From: Thiopontia sp964551545
GTDB taxonomy: Bacteria; Pseudomonadota; Gammaproteobacteria; GCF-002020875
Length of the DNA: 45,782 nucleotides
Direction of reading: 5' to 3'
Assembly: GCA_964551545.1 (NCBI GenBank)
Contig: CAZKCT010000012.1
Coordinates: 1-45,782, forward strand
Part shown: in pieces, positions 16,889-25,996 of the stretch
How positions within the stretch are numbered: the first letter of the stretch is position 1
Layout: each line of letters begins with the position of its first letter
Position numbers and translations under genes: made by a program
The notes under the pieces: generated by a model
Database searches by the model: none
Told to the model about the DNA's origin: nothing
What the model saw: the letters and a program-made list of their open reading frames with translations, nothing else

Positions 16889-18946
16889 TTAGTGAATCGT
16901 ATCTCTGTCTGCAGTCACATGACGGCCGCTGGTTTGCCTCATTGCATGGGCACCCCCAGCAACCATCACATCACCAATCAACTCAGCGACATCAAGAATC
17001 AGCGCAACAGTGCCATCGCCAAGAATGGTTGCCCCAGAGAGCCCCATCATCTTATGGAAATTCGTGTCCAAACTCTTGATCACCACCTGCTGCTGCCCCA
17101 ATAGATCATCCACCATCAGTGCCGCACGTTTCCCATCGGCCTCCACCACAACCAACAGTGCATCTTCCAACTTCTTCTTTCCCCCCTCCAGGCGTAGTCG
17201 GTCATGAAGCCGAACAATCGGCAAGTACTCTTCGCGTAGTTTGTAGACCTCGGCCTGATGGGCAATCGAATTGACGTGCTCCATGTTGACCTGGATCGAC
17301 TCGATAATGGAGACCAGCGGAATAATGAAAATTTCATTGCCAATCCGCAACAGCTGTCCATCCAGGATGGCAAGCGTCAACGGTAGACGCACAGTAAAAG
17401 TGGATCCCTCACCAGGCGTAGAAGAGACCTCCACATTGCCGCCGAGCGTCCGTACATTTTTTCGCACCACATCCATTCCAACGCCACGCCCAGAGACATC
17501 GGTCACCTCTTTGGCGGTTGAGAATCCGGCCCGGAACAGCAGATCATAGATCTCTGAATCGGTAATATCTTCCCCCTCTTCAACCAACCCTTGCTGCACG
17601 GCTTTATTCAGAATGGCCTCACGATTGAGCCCGGCACCATCATCGGCGACCTCAATCACAATATTTCCACCCTGATGATAGGCATTCAGATTGACGGTCC
17701 CGACCTCAGGCTTGCCATTGGCAACACGTTCCTCCGGCATCTCAATGCCGTGATCGATCGAATTTCGCACCAAGTGGACCAGCGGATCACCAATCTGCTC
17801 AAGAACGGTCTTATCCAGCTCTGTCCCCTCACCACTCACGACCAACTCCACCTTTTTCCCTAGGTTCTGGCTCAGATCATGAACCACACGTGGAAAACGG
17901 TTGAAAGCAAAACTAATCGGCAACATACGAATCTGCATCACGCTCTCTTGCAGCTCACGGGTATTGCGCTCCAACTGAGTCAACCCTTCACGCATCCGGT
18001 CAACCATGTCGATGGTGAAGTTGTCCCCGATCTGGCTCAACATCGACTGAGTGATCACCAACTCACCGATCATATCGACCAGCGCATCAACCTTCTCGAT
18101 AGCCACACGAATGGAGGAGCTCTGCTGTTTCCTGTTTCCTGCTTTCTTCTGGACCCGCTTATTAGATGCCGCCTTCACAGGAGCATTCGGAGCAGCTCCC
18201 GCTTGCGCTGTGTCTGCCTGACTCTTCTCCATAGAGACCGGTTCAATGGTCAAATCACAATCGTCTTCAACCCACTCGAAAACCTCGACCACCTCGTCAC
18301 GGCTGATATCACCGCTCAGTGTCAAATTCCACCCAAGGTAACACTCTTCTGGACTGCAGCTCTCCAGCTGTGGAATGGCATCTCGATCAACCTCAACATC
18401 CAGTTTGCCAAGCTCTTTCAGCGCACGGAAAAGGCGCAGTGGCTCATTGCCCGTCTTCAACATCCCCGGGTGTGGGAGAAACTGGATCTTCCAGCCCTGT
18501 GGGGTAGTAGCAACGGATTCTGAAGTCGCCACGGAAGCTGCCGGTTGAGCAGACTGGCTCCCCCCCAGCACCTGCTCCAACTCTTGTTGAGTCTGATCCA
18601 CACGAGACTGATTGACTCCATTACCCCCCTTGAGGTCCTCAAACATCTCTCTGAGGCAGTCAACGGAGCGTAGCAGAACGTCCACATTTTCTGTGGTCAC
18701 ATCACGATCCCCAGCACGCATCTGATCCAGCAGGGTCTCTAATACATGCGTAAAGCCAGTGACCTCTTCAAAGCCAAAAGTAGCACTACCCCCCTTAATG
18801 GAGTGTGCCGCACGAAAAATGGTATTGATCTCCTCAACATCGGCTTTACCAGGGTCCAGCTCCAACAGGCCGGACTCCATAACCTCCAACCCTTCGAAAC
18901 TCTCCTCCAGATAAACCTGACGGAACTGCTCCATATCAATAGCCAT
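16889..18946 (-). CDS. cheA: Chemotaxis histidine kinase CheA (second copy)
   Basis: A 685-residue complete CheA. HPt domain at 1-110 with phospho-acceptor His48 (FRAAHSIKGGSA). An alpha/beta domain of about 85 residues begins near residue 155 (IQFLPHPGM). Dimerisation helices contain EKVDALVDMIGELVITQ. The ATPase has N box LVRNSIDHGIE and the glycine-rich GRGVGMDVV. A CheW-like domain occupies about the last 150 residues. It is encoded 42 bases after a single-domain CheY and 50 bases before parA. Since the first cheA follows cheZ, the organism has at least two chemosensory kinases. Confidence 0.95.
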   Translation of the reverse strand: MAIDMEQFRQVYLEESFEGLEVMESGLLELDPGKADVEEINTIFRAAHSIKGGSATFGFEEVTGFTHVLETLLDQMRAGDRDVTTENVDVLLRSVDCLREMFEDLKGGNGVNQSRVDQTQQELEQVLGGSQSAQPAASVATSESVATTPQGWKIQFLPHPGMLKTGNEPLRLFRALKELGKLDVEVDRDAIPQLESCSPEECYLGWNLTLSGDISRDEVVEVFEWVEDDCDLTIEPVSMEKSQADTAQAGAAPNAPVKAASNKRVQKKAGNRKQQSSSIRVAIEKVDALVDMIGELVITQSMLSQIGDNFTIDMVDRMREGLTQLERNTRELQESVMQIRMLPISFAFNRFPRVVHDLSQNLGKKVELVVSGEGTELDKTVLEQIGDPLVHLVRNSIDHGIEMPEERVANGKPEVGTVNLNAYHQGGNIVIEVADDGAGLNREAILNKAVQQGLVEEGEDITDSEIYDLLFRAGFSTAKEVTDVSGRGVGMDVVRKNVRTLGGNVEVSSTPGEGSTFTVRLPLTLAILDGQLLRIGNEIFIIPLVSIIESIQVNMEHVNSIAHQAEVYKLREEYLPIVRLHDRLRLEGGKKKLEDALLVVVEADGKRAALMVDDLLGQQQVVIKSLDTNFHKMMGLSGATILGDGTVALILDVAELIGDVMVAGGAHAMRQTSGRHVTADRDTIH

Positions 18947-18988
18947 TTCTGATTCTCTCCAGTCGGTATATGGTTGTTAAGTCGACCT

Positions 18989-19351
18989 CTATCCCAACAG
19001 CTTGTTCACGGTAGCCAATAGCTTGTCTGGGCTAAACGGTTTGACGATCCAACCCGTTGCACCCGCATCACGTCCCGCCATCTTCTTCTCGTCCGCAGAC
19101 TCGGTGGTCAGCGTCAGAATCGGAAGAAACTGATATCCATCCAGCTGACGCAGCTCACGGGTCAATTCAATCCCGTCCATATTGGGCATATTGACATCCG
19201 TCAGCACCATTTCATAAGGCCCTGTCTTGGCAAGCTTCAACGCCTCGACACCATCCTCTGCCTGATCCACCTGATGCCCTGCCCCTTCCAGCGTAAAGGT
19301 CACCATCTGTCTCATAGACACCGAGTCATCCACAATCATTATCTTTGCCAT
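18989..19351 (-). CDS. CheY-like response regulator (second chemosensory cluster)
   Basis: A 120-residue single-domain receiver with acidic pocket Asp8-Asp9, phospho-site Asp52 (VLTDVNMPNMDG), switch Thr in LTTESA and conserved Lys in IVKPFSP. It differs from the flagellar CheY at 1280-1666 around the phospho-site and probably serves the adjacent CheA. Encoded 57 bases after cheW. Confidence 0.93.
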   Translation of the reverse strand: MAKIMIVDDSVSMRQMVTFTLEGAGHQVDQAEDGVEALKLAKTGPYEMVLTDVNMPNMDGIELTRELRQLDGYQFLPILTLTTESADEKKMAGRDAGATGWIVKPFSPDKLLATVNKLLG

Positions 19352-19408
19352 TACTCTAGACCTCTCCCTTCTTTTCCCTTTGAGTTATTTTGAGCACATC
19401 CTAATTCT

Positions 19409-19906
19409 TTACAGCGACTCCAGCACCTCAACAGAGAGCAGGTGATCTGCCTCCAGCAAGATCACCATACCATCCTCCATCGCAGCAATCCCTTTCATGT
19501 GGTGAGAATCAAATCCCTCAACCGTCGGGGCCGCCTTGAACTGCCCCTCCGTCAATGAGATCACATCAGAGACGGAATCCACCACAAGGCCGATGGCCTT
19601 CCCTCGAATCAGCGTGACAATAATGACCGTTTCACGGGTAAATGCGGCCTCCCCAAGGTGAAATTTAACCCGCATATCAATCACCGGAACCACAACCCCG
19701 CGCAGATTCAATACCCCACGAACCTCTTCTGCTGTTCCAGGCATTGGAGTCGGCTCTTCCCACTCCTTGATCTCTTGTACCTTAATCAGGTCGATCCCAT
19801 ATTGCTTGCCGCCAAGAATAAAGACCAAGTATTGATCAAGGACACGGCTTCCATACAGATCTCCACTGGCCTGCCCGCCACCAGATACCGTTTGATTGGT
19901 CTGCAT
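19409..19906 (-). CDS. cheW: Chemotaxis coupling protein CheW
   Basis: A 165-residue CheW-domain protein linking receptors and CheA. Typical elements are DQYLVFILGGKQYGIDLIKVQEI, MPGTAEEVRGVLNLRGVVVPVIDMR and GLVVDSVSDVISL. It is the first gene of the second chemosensory operon, with an AAGGAG ribosome binding site and a candidate sigma-70 promoter just upstream. Confidence 0.96.
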   Translation of the reverse strand: MQTNQTVSGGGQASGDLYGSRVLDQYLVFILGGKQYGIDLIKVQEIKEWEEPTPMPGTAEEVRGVLNLRGVVVPVIDMRVKFHLGEAAFTRETVIIVTLIRGKAIGLVVDSVSDVISLTEGQFKAAPTVEGFDSHHMKGIAAMEDGMVILLEADHLLSVEVLESL

Positions 19907-19937
19907 GAATTCTCCTTATGGATTAATAATCACCCTA

Positions 19938-19966
19938 ACTATATCGCTCAAACTCAAGAAGGACAA
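19938..19966 (-). promoter_or_regulatory. Candidate sigma-70 promoter of the cheW-cheY-cheA-parA operon
   Basis: Minus strand TTGTCC - 17 bases - TATAGT, with predicted start near 19931, 25 bases before the cheW ATG. It lies in the 194-base divergent region between cheW and the stator genes. I saw no convincing promoter for the stator genes on the plus strand there. Confidence 0.55.
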
Positions 19967-20100
19967 GGGAACCCGCCACTGTTCTTCCTAAAATATTTGA
20001 TTTCATTCTACCGTTGCCGTTAATGTACTGACATCAAAAAAAATCGTTTTGTTACAAGAGTCAAGACGATACAAACCAAAGGATTCTCAGTTCGTTCATT

Positions 20101-20865
20101 ATGGATATTGCAAGCCTAGTTGGAATCATCCTCGCCTGGGTATTGGTGGGAATCACCATCCTTCTCGGCGGAGAAATGGGGATGTTTGTCAACGCCCCTT
20201 CCCTGGTGATTGTTGTCGGCGGATCTCTGGCCGCCGTGATGATGCAATTCACCCTTGGGCAGTTTATCGGAGCCTGGAAAAGTGCCGGTATCGCCTTTCT
20301 TTACAAAGAGACACTAACCACTGATCTGATCACACAGATCGTCGATGCGGCTCAAGTGGTTCGAAAAGAGGGGCTGTTGGCGCTTGAGGGGATTATGGAT
20401 GAAATCGATAACGATTTTCTCCGTAACGGGCTACAGATGGGGGTTGATGGCCAGGATGCTCACGTCGTCTCCGCACAACTGAGCTCCGAGATGATGCTGG
20501 CCCTTGGGCGACATGAGATCGCCCAGAAGGTCTTTTCCAGCTGGGGAGACCTGGCTCCCGCACTGGGCATGGTGGGAACCCTGATCGGCCTCGTACAGAT
20601 GCTGGCCAATATGAGCGATCCGGCGGCTATCGGTCCGGCAATGGCGGTGGCGCTGCTCACCACCCTCTACGGCGCCCTGCTCGCCAACCTGGTTGCGATT
20701 CCCATCGCCAAGAAGCTGGAGCTGAGAACGGAACAAGAGCGAATCCAGAAAGCCATGATCATTGAAGGGGTCTCTCATATCCAAGAGGGAACCAACCCCC
20801 GCGTCATTCACGCCTCTCTGCTCAACTACCTTCCTCGCAAAAACCGTGACGAGGAGGAGATCTAA
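20101..20865 (+). CDS. motA: Flagellar stator protein MotA/PomA
   Basis: A 254-residue MotA-family protein of the short PomA/MotC type. Four membrane segments: about 5-23, 31-50, 150-170 (LAPALGMVGTLIGLVQML) and about 180-203 (AVALLTTLYGALLANLVAIP). The large cytoplasmic loop between segments 2 and 3 contacts FliG. MotB follows 5 bases later. The ribosome binding site is weak (AAAGGA lies unusually far from the ATG). Confidence 0.94.
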   Translation: MDIASLVGIILAWVLVGITILLGGEMGMFVNAPSLVIVVGGSLAAVMMQFTLGQFIGAWKSAGIAFLYKETLTTDLITQIVDAAQVVRKEGLLALEGIMDEIDNDFLRNGLQMGVDGQDAHVVSAQLSSEMMLALGRHEIAQKVFSSWGDLAPALGMVGTLIGLVQMLANMSDPAAIGPAMAVALLTTLYGALLANLVAIPIAKKLELRTEQERIQKAMIIEGVSHIQEGTNPRVIHASLLNYLPRKNRDEEEI

Positions 20866-20870
20866 ACGCA

Positions 20871-21692
20871 ATGGCTGTTCAGATTGCGACCCCGCAGAAG
20901 AAGTGTCCGCCCGGGCTTCCCGCCTGGCTGGCCACCTTTGGGGATCTGATGTCTCTGCTGCTCTGCTTCTTTGTGCTGTTGCTCTCGTTTGCCACTATTG
21001 ATGCTCGTAAAATGGAGCAGGTCATCACCGGAATGGACAAGGCATTTGGTGTTCAGAACGAGGTCCCTGCCACCAACACCCCGATGGGTACCTCCATCAT
21101 CACCGATCAGTTCTCTCCCAACGTCACTGAAAAGACCCGCAAGCAGAGCGTCAAACAGGAGACCACCGACTCCACCAAGAAGATTCTGGCCAAAAAACAG
21201 GGTGCCGATGGAGAAAGTGATGATGACGCCAAGACCCGGATGCAGGTCGAGATCCAATCCGACACCGAGGTGTTGGAGCAAACCTTGAAGCTGGAGACCT
21301 TTATCCGCAGTGCCGAGGTACTCGGCAAAGATGATATGGTGATGGTTCGCCTCAAGGACAAGGCCGCATTCAAGACTGGAAAAGCCAACCTCAATAAAAG
21401 CATTCTTCCGGTACTGGAGAAGGTGGCACGCAAGCTGGTGGCGATGCGAGGCCGCATTGTGATTGTCGGCCATACTGACAATGTCCCCATCTCCAATGAT
21501 GAGTTTGCATCCAACTGGGAGCTTTCAACCCAGCGTGCAACGGCCGTCTTGCACCAGATGTTGAGATTTGAACCAAGACTCGCACCCCGTATCCAGGCCG
21601 AGGGGCATGCCGCAATCGATCCGATCGGTGACAACAGCGGCCCAATAGGGCGGTCACAAAACCGTCGTGTCGAGATTGTGCTAAGGAAGTAA
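20871..21692 (+). CDS. motB: Flagellar stator protein MotB/PomB
   Basis: A 273-residue stator subunit. The N-terminal stretch (KKCPPGLPAWLATFGDLMSL) and the membrane segment with ion-binding Asp25 closely resemble PomB. The C-terminal OmpA-like peptidoglycan-binding domain (about 165-270) contains IVGHTDNVPIS and SQNRRVEI. The PomB-like N-terminus suggests, but does not prove, sodium as the coupling ion. Encoded 5 bases after motA, with a GAGGAG ribosome binding site. Confidence 0.94.
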   Translation: MAVQIATPQKKCPPGLPAWLATFGDLMSLLLCFFVLLLSFATIDARKMEQVITGMDKAFGVQNEVPATNTPMGTSIITDQFSPNVTEKTRKQSVKQETTDSTKKILAKKQGADGESDDDAKTRMQVEIQSDTEVLEQTLKLETFIRSAEVLGKDDMVMVRLKDKAAFKTGKANLNKSILPVLEKVARKLVAMRGRIVIVGHTDNVPISNDEFASNWELSTQRATAVLHQMLRFEPRLAPRIQAEGHAAIDPIGDNSGPIGRSQNRRVEIVLRK

Positions 21693-21709
21693 TTTGGGAG
21701 GAAATCACT

Positions 21710-22303
21710 ATGGCTGAACGACAACATTTTCGCATCGATCTAGAGGCAATGGTGCAGTTCAATGTTCTCACCTCAGAGGAGGAGGTACATGAACTGACGA
21801 CTCAGGTTCTGTCCAACAACACGGTCAGCGGCGCTGCTGACTCCGAGATGGTCAAAATCAACAAGCAGATTCAGGACGGTATCACCATGGTGACCGGAAC
21901 CGACCTACAGTTGGGACACGTACTGGACCTCCTCAACCGGAAAATCAACCAACTCCAGCTCGACATCAATGCCAAACATGAAAAAGAGGGCGGATCAAAG
22001 AACCGCCTGATGCCAGTCAACCTCAGCGGCGGCGGCGCTCTGGTCTATAGCGATGAAGAGCTGACGACAGACACCATGGTCGACCTGAGGATCACCTTTA
22101 TTCCCGAACATGTCGCGGTTCGCTCCGTGGCCCGCACCATCAAATCATTCCCTGCTACCAACGACCCCAACGGCGCCTGGAAAGTCGCACTGGAGTTCAC
22201 CCACATGCATGAGGAGGATCAGGATCGGGTCGTCCGCAAGGTGCTTCAGGAGCAGACCAAGCAGTTACGGGAACGCCGACGCAGCAAGCCCAAAGAAGAA
22301 TAG
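21710..22303 (+). CDS. PilZ-domain c-di-GMP-binding protein linked to stator genes
   Basis: A 197-residue protein with a split PilZ signature: R4xxxR8 at the N-terminus (AERQHFRID) and NLSGGG at about 103-108. Both halves needed for c-di-GMP binding are therefore present. About 90 residues between them form a predicted helical insertion. Encoded 17 bases after motB with a strong GGGAGG ribosome binding site, so stator and PilZ protein are made together. By analogy with YcgR it may slow or disengage the motor at high c-di-GMP. Confidence 0.87.
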   Translation: MAERQHFRIDLEAMVQFNVLTSEEEVHELTTQVLSNNTVSGAADSEMVKINKQIQDGITMVTGTDLQLGHVLDLLNRKINQLQLDINAKHEKEGGSKNRLMPVNLSGGGALVYSDEELTTDTMVDLRITFIPEHVAVRSVARTIKSFPATNDPNGAWKVALEFTHMHEEDQDRVVRKVLQEQTKQLRERRRSKPKEE

Positions 22304-22330
22304 CTCAACCCGCTTCCGATCCCTAGCGCC

Positions 22331-24355
22331 ATGCGCCTACGCACCTTTCTGGCAGCCACCCTCGCCCTTCTGCTGCTTCTCACAGCTGTCACCTGGGGAT
22401 ATCTACAGTGGCAGATCCTCCCCCTCCTCCCCTCTCAACAAGAGATTGAAGATATCGAACTGCAGCGTCCTCTGCGAGTGCTCGCTCGTGACGACTCACT
22501 GATCGCAACATTTGGGGAGAAGCGGCGAATCCCGCTCCAATACAGAGAGATTCCAACCCCCATGATTCAGGCCATTCTTGCGGCCGAAGATGAACACTAC
22601 TTTGAACATCCCGGCATTGATCCCGCAGGTATCGCCCGTGCTGCAATCGATTACCTGATCAGTGGGGAGAAACGGCAGGGGGGCAGCACCATCACCATGC
22701 AGATGGCTCGCAACTTCTTCCTCACCCGAGAGAAGAGCTGGGAACGAAAGATCAAAGAGCTTCTATTGGCACTACGCATCGAGCAGACTCTGAACAAAGA
22801 AGAGATCCTGACCCTCTATCTCAACAAGATATTTCTGGGGCATCGTAGCTACGGCATCGGTGCCGCCTTTCAGACCTACTATGGGGTTACCCCTGCTGAG
22901 GCAACACTGGCACAGAGCGCGATGATCGCCGCTCTGCCCAAGGCCCCTTCTACACTCAACCCCATTCGCAATCCCAAACGGGCGAAAGTACGTCGAGACT
23001 ATGTGCTCGATCGGATGAGGAGACTCGGATTCATCAACAAACAGCAGTGGCGCAAAGCAAAACGGGCACCATTGAGTGCCCGCCTCCGCACCCCACAACC
23101 CGAACTGGTCGCCCCCTATGGAGCAGAGATGGTTCGTGCTGAACTGGTGAGACTGCTCGGTGAACAGGCCTATACCCAAGGCATTACCGTCCGCACAACA
23201 CTGGAACCCCAACATCAGCGCGCCGCCAACCGCGCCCTTCAGACGACCATCCATCAGGCCAACCAGAGACAACAACACCTTCCAGAGGCGCCTTCTCTAC
23301 AGGGGGCATTGGTTGCACTTGCCCCCAACAACGGGGCCATCACCGCACTGGTTGGTGGCACCGACTTTACCGATTTTCCCTTCAACCGGGCCACACAATC
23401 AAAACGACAGATGGGCTCCACCATCAAACCACTGCTCTACACCGTGGCCCTGCAACAGGGGAAGAGCAGCGCCACATTAATCAACGATGCCCCTCTGGTC
23501 TTTTCCGGATCCTCTGACTTTCCTCCATGGCGTCCAGAGAATGCCGGACTGCGCTTCAATGGCCCGACCCTGCTGGAAGATGGACTGGTCTATTCACGGA
23601 ACCTGGTCTCCATCCGCCTGCTCCAGCAGATCGGTTTTTCTGCGGTAGAGCGCTATCTAATCAAGCTGGGCTTTCCCAAGGCACGCATTGCTCAGCACCG
23701 CGACCTGACACTGGCCATAGGCACCTTGCCCGCCTCACCACTGGAGGTCGCTACCAGCTATGCCCCCTTTGCCAATGGTGGCTATCGAGTCTCTCCCTAC
23801 CTGATTCAATCGATTGAGCCATCAATCCCCCTCCATGGCTGCACCCTCTGTCGTAGCCGACAACACCAACGGGTGATGAGCGCCCAACTCCACTATCTGA
23901 TGGACCGAATGCTGCGCCAGGTGATTCAACGTGGCACCGCGCAGGCTGCCCGCAAACTAAAGCGCAAGGAGTTAGGTGGAAAAACCGGCACATCCAATCG
24001 TGCTGTCGATACCTGGTTTGCCGGCTACCATCCCGACCTGGTGACCGTCACCTGGGTCGGATATGACCAGCCCGCCCCACTTGGAAAGGGAGAATCCGGC
24101 AGCGAGACTGCCCTGCCGATGTGGAATCTATTTATGGAGGAGGCACTGAAGAGCCTTCCTGAACGGTCACACCCCAAGCCTGAGGGGATTCGTCGTGAGC
24201 CGATTGATCTTGTTACCGGGAAAATTGCCGCGCCAGATCAGAGACGGAGACGCTGGATCCCATTCAGGGCCGGATTCCAACCACAGCCAACCACTCACTC
24301 ACTGAGCGGCAGGAGCCAGCAGCAGATTGAACAAGAGGCTGCTCAGCTCTGGTAA
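22331..24355 (+). CDS. mrcA: Class A penicillin-binding protein (PBP1A-like)
   Basis: A 674-residue bifunctional peptidoglycan synthase with an N-terminal membrane anchor (about 5-30). The glycosyltransferase-51 domain has EDEHYFEHPG (catalytic Glu86), GGSTITMQMARNFF (117-130) and the RKIKELLLALRIE motif. The transpeptidase domain has SxxK at Ser363-Lys366, SRN at 422-424 and KTG at 551-553. It is shorter than enteric PBP1A (about 850), apparently lacking most of the inserted OB-like region between domains. Encoded 27 bases after the PilZ gene, possibly by read-through. Confidence 0.9.
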   Translation: MRLRTFLAATLALLLLLTAVTWGYLQWQILPLLPSQQEIEDIELQRPLRVLARDDSLIATFGEKRRIPLQYREIPTPMIQAILAAEDEHYFEHPGIDPAGIARAAIDYLISGEKRQGGSTITMQMARNFFLTREKSWERKIKELLLALRIEQTLNKEEILTLYLNKIFLGHRSYGIGAAFQTYYGVTPAEATLAQSAMIAALPKAPSTLNPIRNPKRAKVRRDYVLDRMRRLGFINKQQWRKAKRAPLSARLRTPQPELVAPYGAEMVRAELVRLLGEQAYTQGITVRTTLEPQHQRAANRALQTTIHQANQRQQHLPEAPSLQGALVALAPNNGAITALVGGTDFTDFPFNRATQSKRQMGSTIKPLLYTVALQQGKSSATLINDAPLVFSGSSDFPPWRPENAGLRFNGPTLLEDGLVYSRNLVSIRLLQQIGFSAVERYLIKLGFPKARIAQHRDLTLAIGTLPASPLEVATSYAPFANGGYRVSPYLIQSIEPSIPLHGCTLCRSRQHQRVMSAQLHYLMDRMLRQVIQRGTAQAARKLKRKELGGKTGTSNRAVDTWFAGYHPDLVTVTWVGYDQPAPLGKGESGSETALPMWNLFMEEALKSLPERSHPKPEGIRREPIDLVTGKIAAPDQRRRRWIPFRAGFQPQPTTHSLSGRSQQQIEQEAAQLW

Positions 24356-24368
24356 AAGGGTTACTGCT

Positions 24369-24722
24369 TCAGGCAACAGCGGCAGCCATGGAGACATAAC
24401 CCGCCTGTTGCAGTGAACGCTGCGCAGAAGCCATGGAACGGAAGCGAGTCACGCCACATCCCTCACAGCTATTCCAGGACTGCACCACTACAGAGTGGTC
24501 ATCTTCGTCTCGACAGACCATGCAGCTCCGCTCTGGGTTGCTGATATGGAGATAACGACGACGATCTTCGTCTCGTGCCGCCTCAAGACGCTGTTTTAGC
24601 TCCTCGATTCGACTCTTCGCACGCAACGCCTGTCGGAGCTCTCCGCGCTCGGCTGCGTCTGTCATCCGTTGAAAGGTGGTACCAATGGAGTTCAGCAGAT
24701 CTTCTCGTAGTTGGCTCATCAT
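24369..24722 (-). CDS. Zinc-ribbon-like protein of unknown function under sigma-54 control
   Basis: A 117-residue protein that I do not recognise. The N-terminal half is an Arg/Glu-rich helix likely to form a coiled coil (about 20-55). The C-terminal half has two CxxC pairs (CMVC and CEGC, about 19 residues apart), a probable zinc-binding ribbon. The start ATGATG follows GAGGAG. A near-perfect RpoN promoter lies 65 bases upstream, which is striking for a stand-alone gene and, with motility genes around it, suggests membership of the flagellar regulon. It converges on the penicillin-binding protein gene with 13 bases between stops. Confidence 0.75.
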   Translation of the reverse strand: MMSQLREDLLNSIGTTFQRMTDAAERGELRQALRAKSRIEELKQRLEAARDEDRRRYLHISNPERSCMVCRDEDDHSVVVQSWNSCEGCGVTRFRSMASAQRSLQQAGYVSMAAAVA

Positions 24723-24786
24723 GGTGGGGCACTCCTCTTGTTTGCTCAGTTCTATTTTGCGGACTATTTCCGCCTACACAGAACAA

Positions 24787-24802
24787 TGCACAAACCGTGC
24801 CA
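24787..24802 (-). promoter_or_regulatory. Sigma-54 (RpoN) promoter upstream of the zinc-ribbon gene
   Basis: Minus strand TGGCACGGTTTGTGCA: a perfect TGGCACG -24 element and GG-N10-GC spacing, with one mismatch to TTGCW in the -12 element. The predicted start is near 24776, giving a 5' leader of about 54 bases before the ATG at 24722. Confidence 0.85.
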
Positions 24803-24859
24803 ACAAAAAGACAACTCTTTGACTCCCTTTTCAAAAAAGCAGGAGAAGGACAAACAAAC

Positions 24860-24875
24860 GACTGATTAATCAGTC
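24860..24875 (-). terminator. 16-base perfect palindrome at the 3' end of the HD-GYP gene
   Basis: GACTGATTAATCAGTC is a perfect palindrome overlapping the TGA stop of the HD-GYP gene. On the minus strand it is followed by GTTTGTTTGT, a weak U-tract. It could be a terminator or an operator-like site; evidence is limited. Confidence 0.35.
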
Positions 24876-25967
24876 ATGTAGCGCCTCTCTAATAGAGACA
24901 AAATCATGATAATTTTCCAGGAAGAGTTCCGTTAAGTGAGGATCAAACTGCGTTCCCTGCCCCTCTACGAAGAGCGCCTTGATCTCTTCCATCCCCCACG
25001 CCTCTTTGTAACAGCGCCTGGAGCCGAGCGCATCAAAGACATCGGCAATCGCCGTCATCCGCCCATAGATATGGATCTCATCCTGCTGCAGTCGGTTTGG
25101 ATACCCTTTGCCATCCCAGCGCTCATGGTGCTGATGTGCAATGATCGAGGCCGCCTGTAGCACCGGTCGGTCACCATTCTTGATCAGAATGTTGCGGCCG
25201 ATCTCGGCGTGCCCCCGCATCACATCCATCTCCTCATCGGTCAGCCGTCCCGGCTTATGGAGGATGGAGTCGGGAATCCCCACCTTCCCCATATCATGCA
25301 GCTCTGCCGCTGGCGCCAAGATCTCAATTTCTGCCGCATCAAGCCCATAAAGTTCTGCCAAACGCACCACATAACGCCCCACCCGGACAACATGATTCCC
25401 GGTCTCTTCTGAACGAAACTCCGCCACAGTACCGAGCATACTGATGACATTTTGTTGGGTCTGCTCAATTTCTTGACGGCTCTCTTTCAACAGGCAGATA
25501 TATTGGTAGGCGCGCAGCGCCGCGATCACCGTCGTGGTCAAGCGAGTGGCCGTCAGTTCCGTCTTGCTCTTGTAGTCGTTGATGTCGTACTCAACAATCA
25601 CCCGCTCCTCGGGCGCCTGTCCTGGCTGCCCAGTACGCAGCACAATTCGGGTTTCTCGATTTCCCAGCTCTTCACGAATATAGCGCGCAAGCTCCAATCC
25701 TGCATGCTCGCTCTCCATCACCACATCCAGCAGGACCAGCGCCACCCCCTCTTCGGCACGCATGATCTCACGCCCCTCTGCCGCACTATAGGCATGATAG
25801 AAGTCGATTTTCTGATGCTCAAAGCGAAACGTCTCCAGCGCCATTTTAGTGACCTCATGAACCGAGGGCTCATCATCCACCAGCAGTACCTTCCACCCAC
25901 CCTCTACCGAAGAGTGATCATCTCCCTCCTCTTCAGCAAACAGTAATTCGTCATCCGCTTCGTTCAT
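24870..25967 (-). CDS. Response regulator with HD-GYP domain (c-di-GMP phosphodiesterase)
   Basis: A 365-residue protein. An N-terminal receiver has an acidic pocket at Asp31-Asp32 and phospho-site Asp81 (LVLLDVVM). A middle segment (about 110-160, with YDINDYKSKTELTATRL) resembles the DUF3369 linker. The C-terminal HD-GYP domain (about 175-350) has ELHDMGKVGIPD with His224-Asp225 and the signature HHERWDGKGYP at 280-290. It should hydrolyse c-di-GMP under control of phosphorylation. The adjacent kinase gene, 29 bases upstream, is the likely partner. Confidence 0.92.
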   Translation of the reverse strand: MNEADDELLFAEEEGDDHSSVEGGWKVLLVDDEPSVHEVTKMALETFRFEHQKIDFYHAYSAAEGREIMRAEEGVALVLLDVVMESEHAGLELARYIREELGNRETRIVLRTGQPGQAPEERVIVEYDINDYKSKTELTATRLTTTVIAALRAYQYICLLKESRQEIEQTQQNVISMLGTVAEFRSEETGNHVVRVGRYVVRLAELYGLDAAEIEILAPAAELHDMGKVGIPDSILHKPGRLTDEEMDVMRGHAEIGRNILIKNGDRPVLQAASIIAHQHHERWDGKGYPNRLQQDEIHIYGRMTAIADVFDALGSRRCYKEAWGMEEIKALFVEGQGTQFDPHLTELFLENYHDFVSIREALHD

Positions 25968-25996
25968 CTACTCTCTCAATTCTTATTCGTTAACCA

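Noticed and set aside
19944..20100. Sigma-28 (FliA) promoter for motA
   Set aside because: GACGATAC resembles the -10 box, but no TAAA-like -35 element lies at the required spacing.
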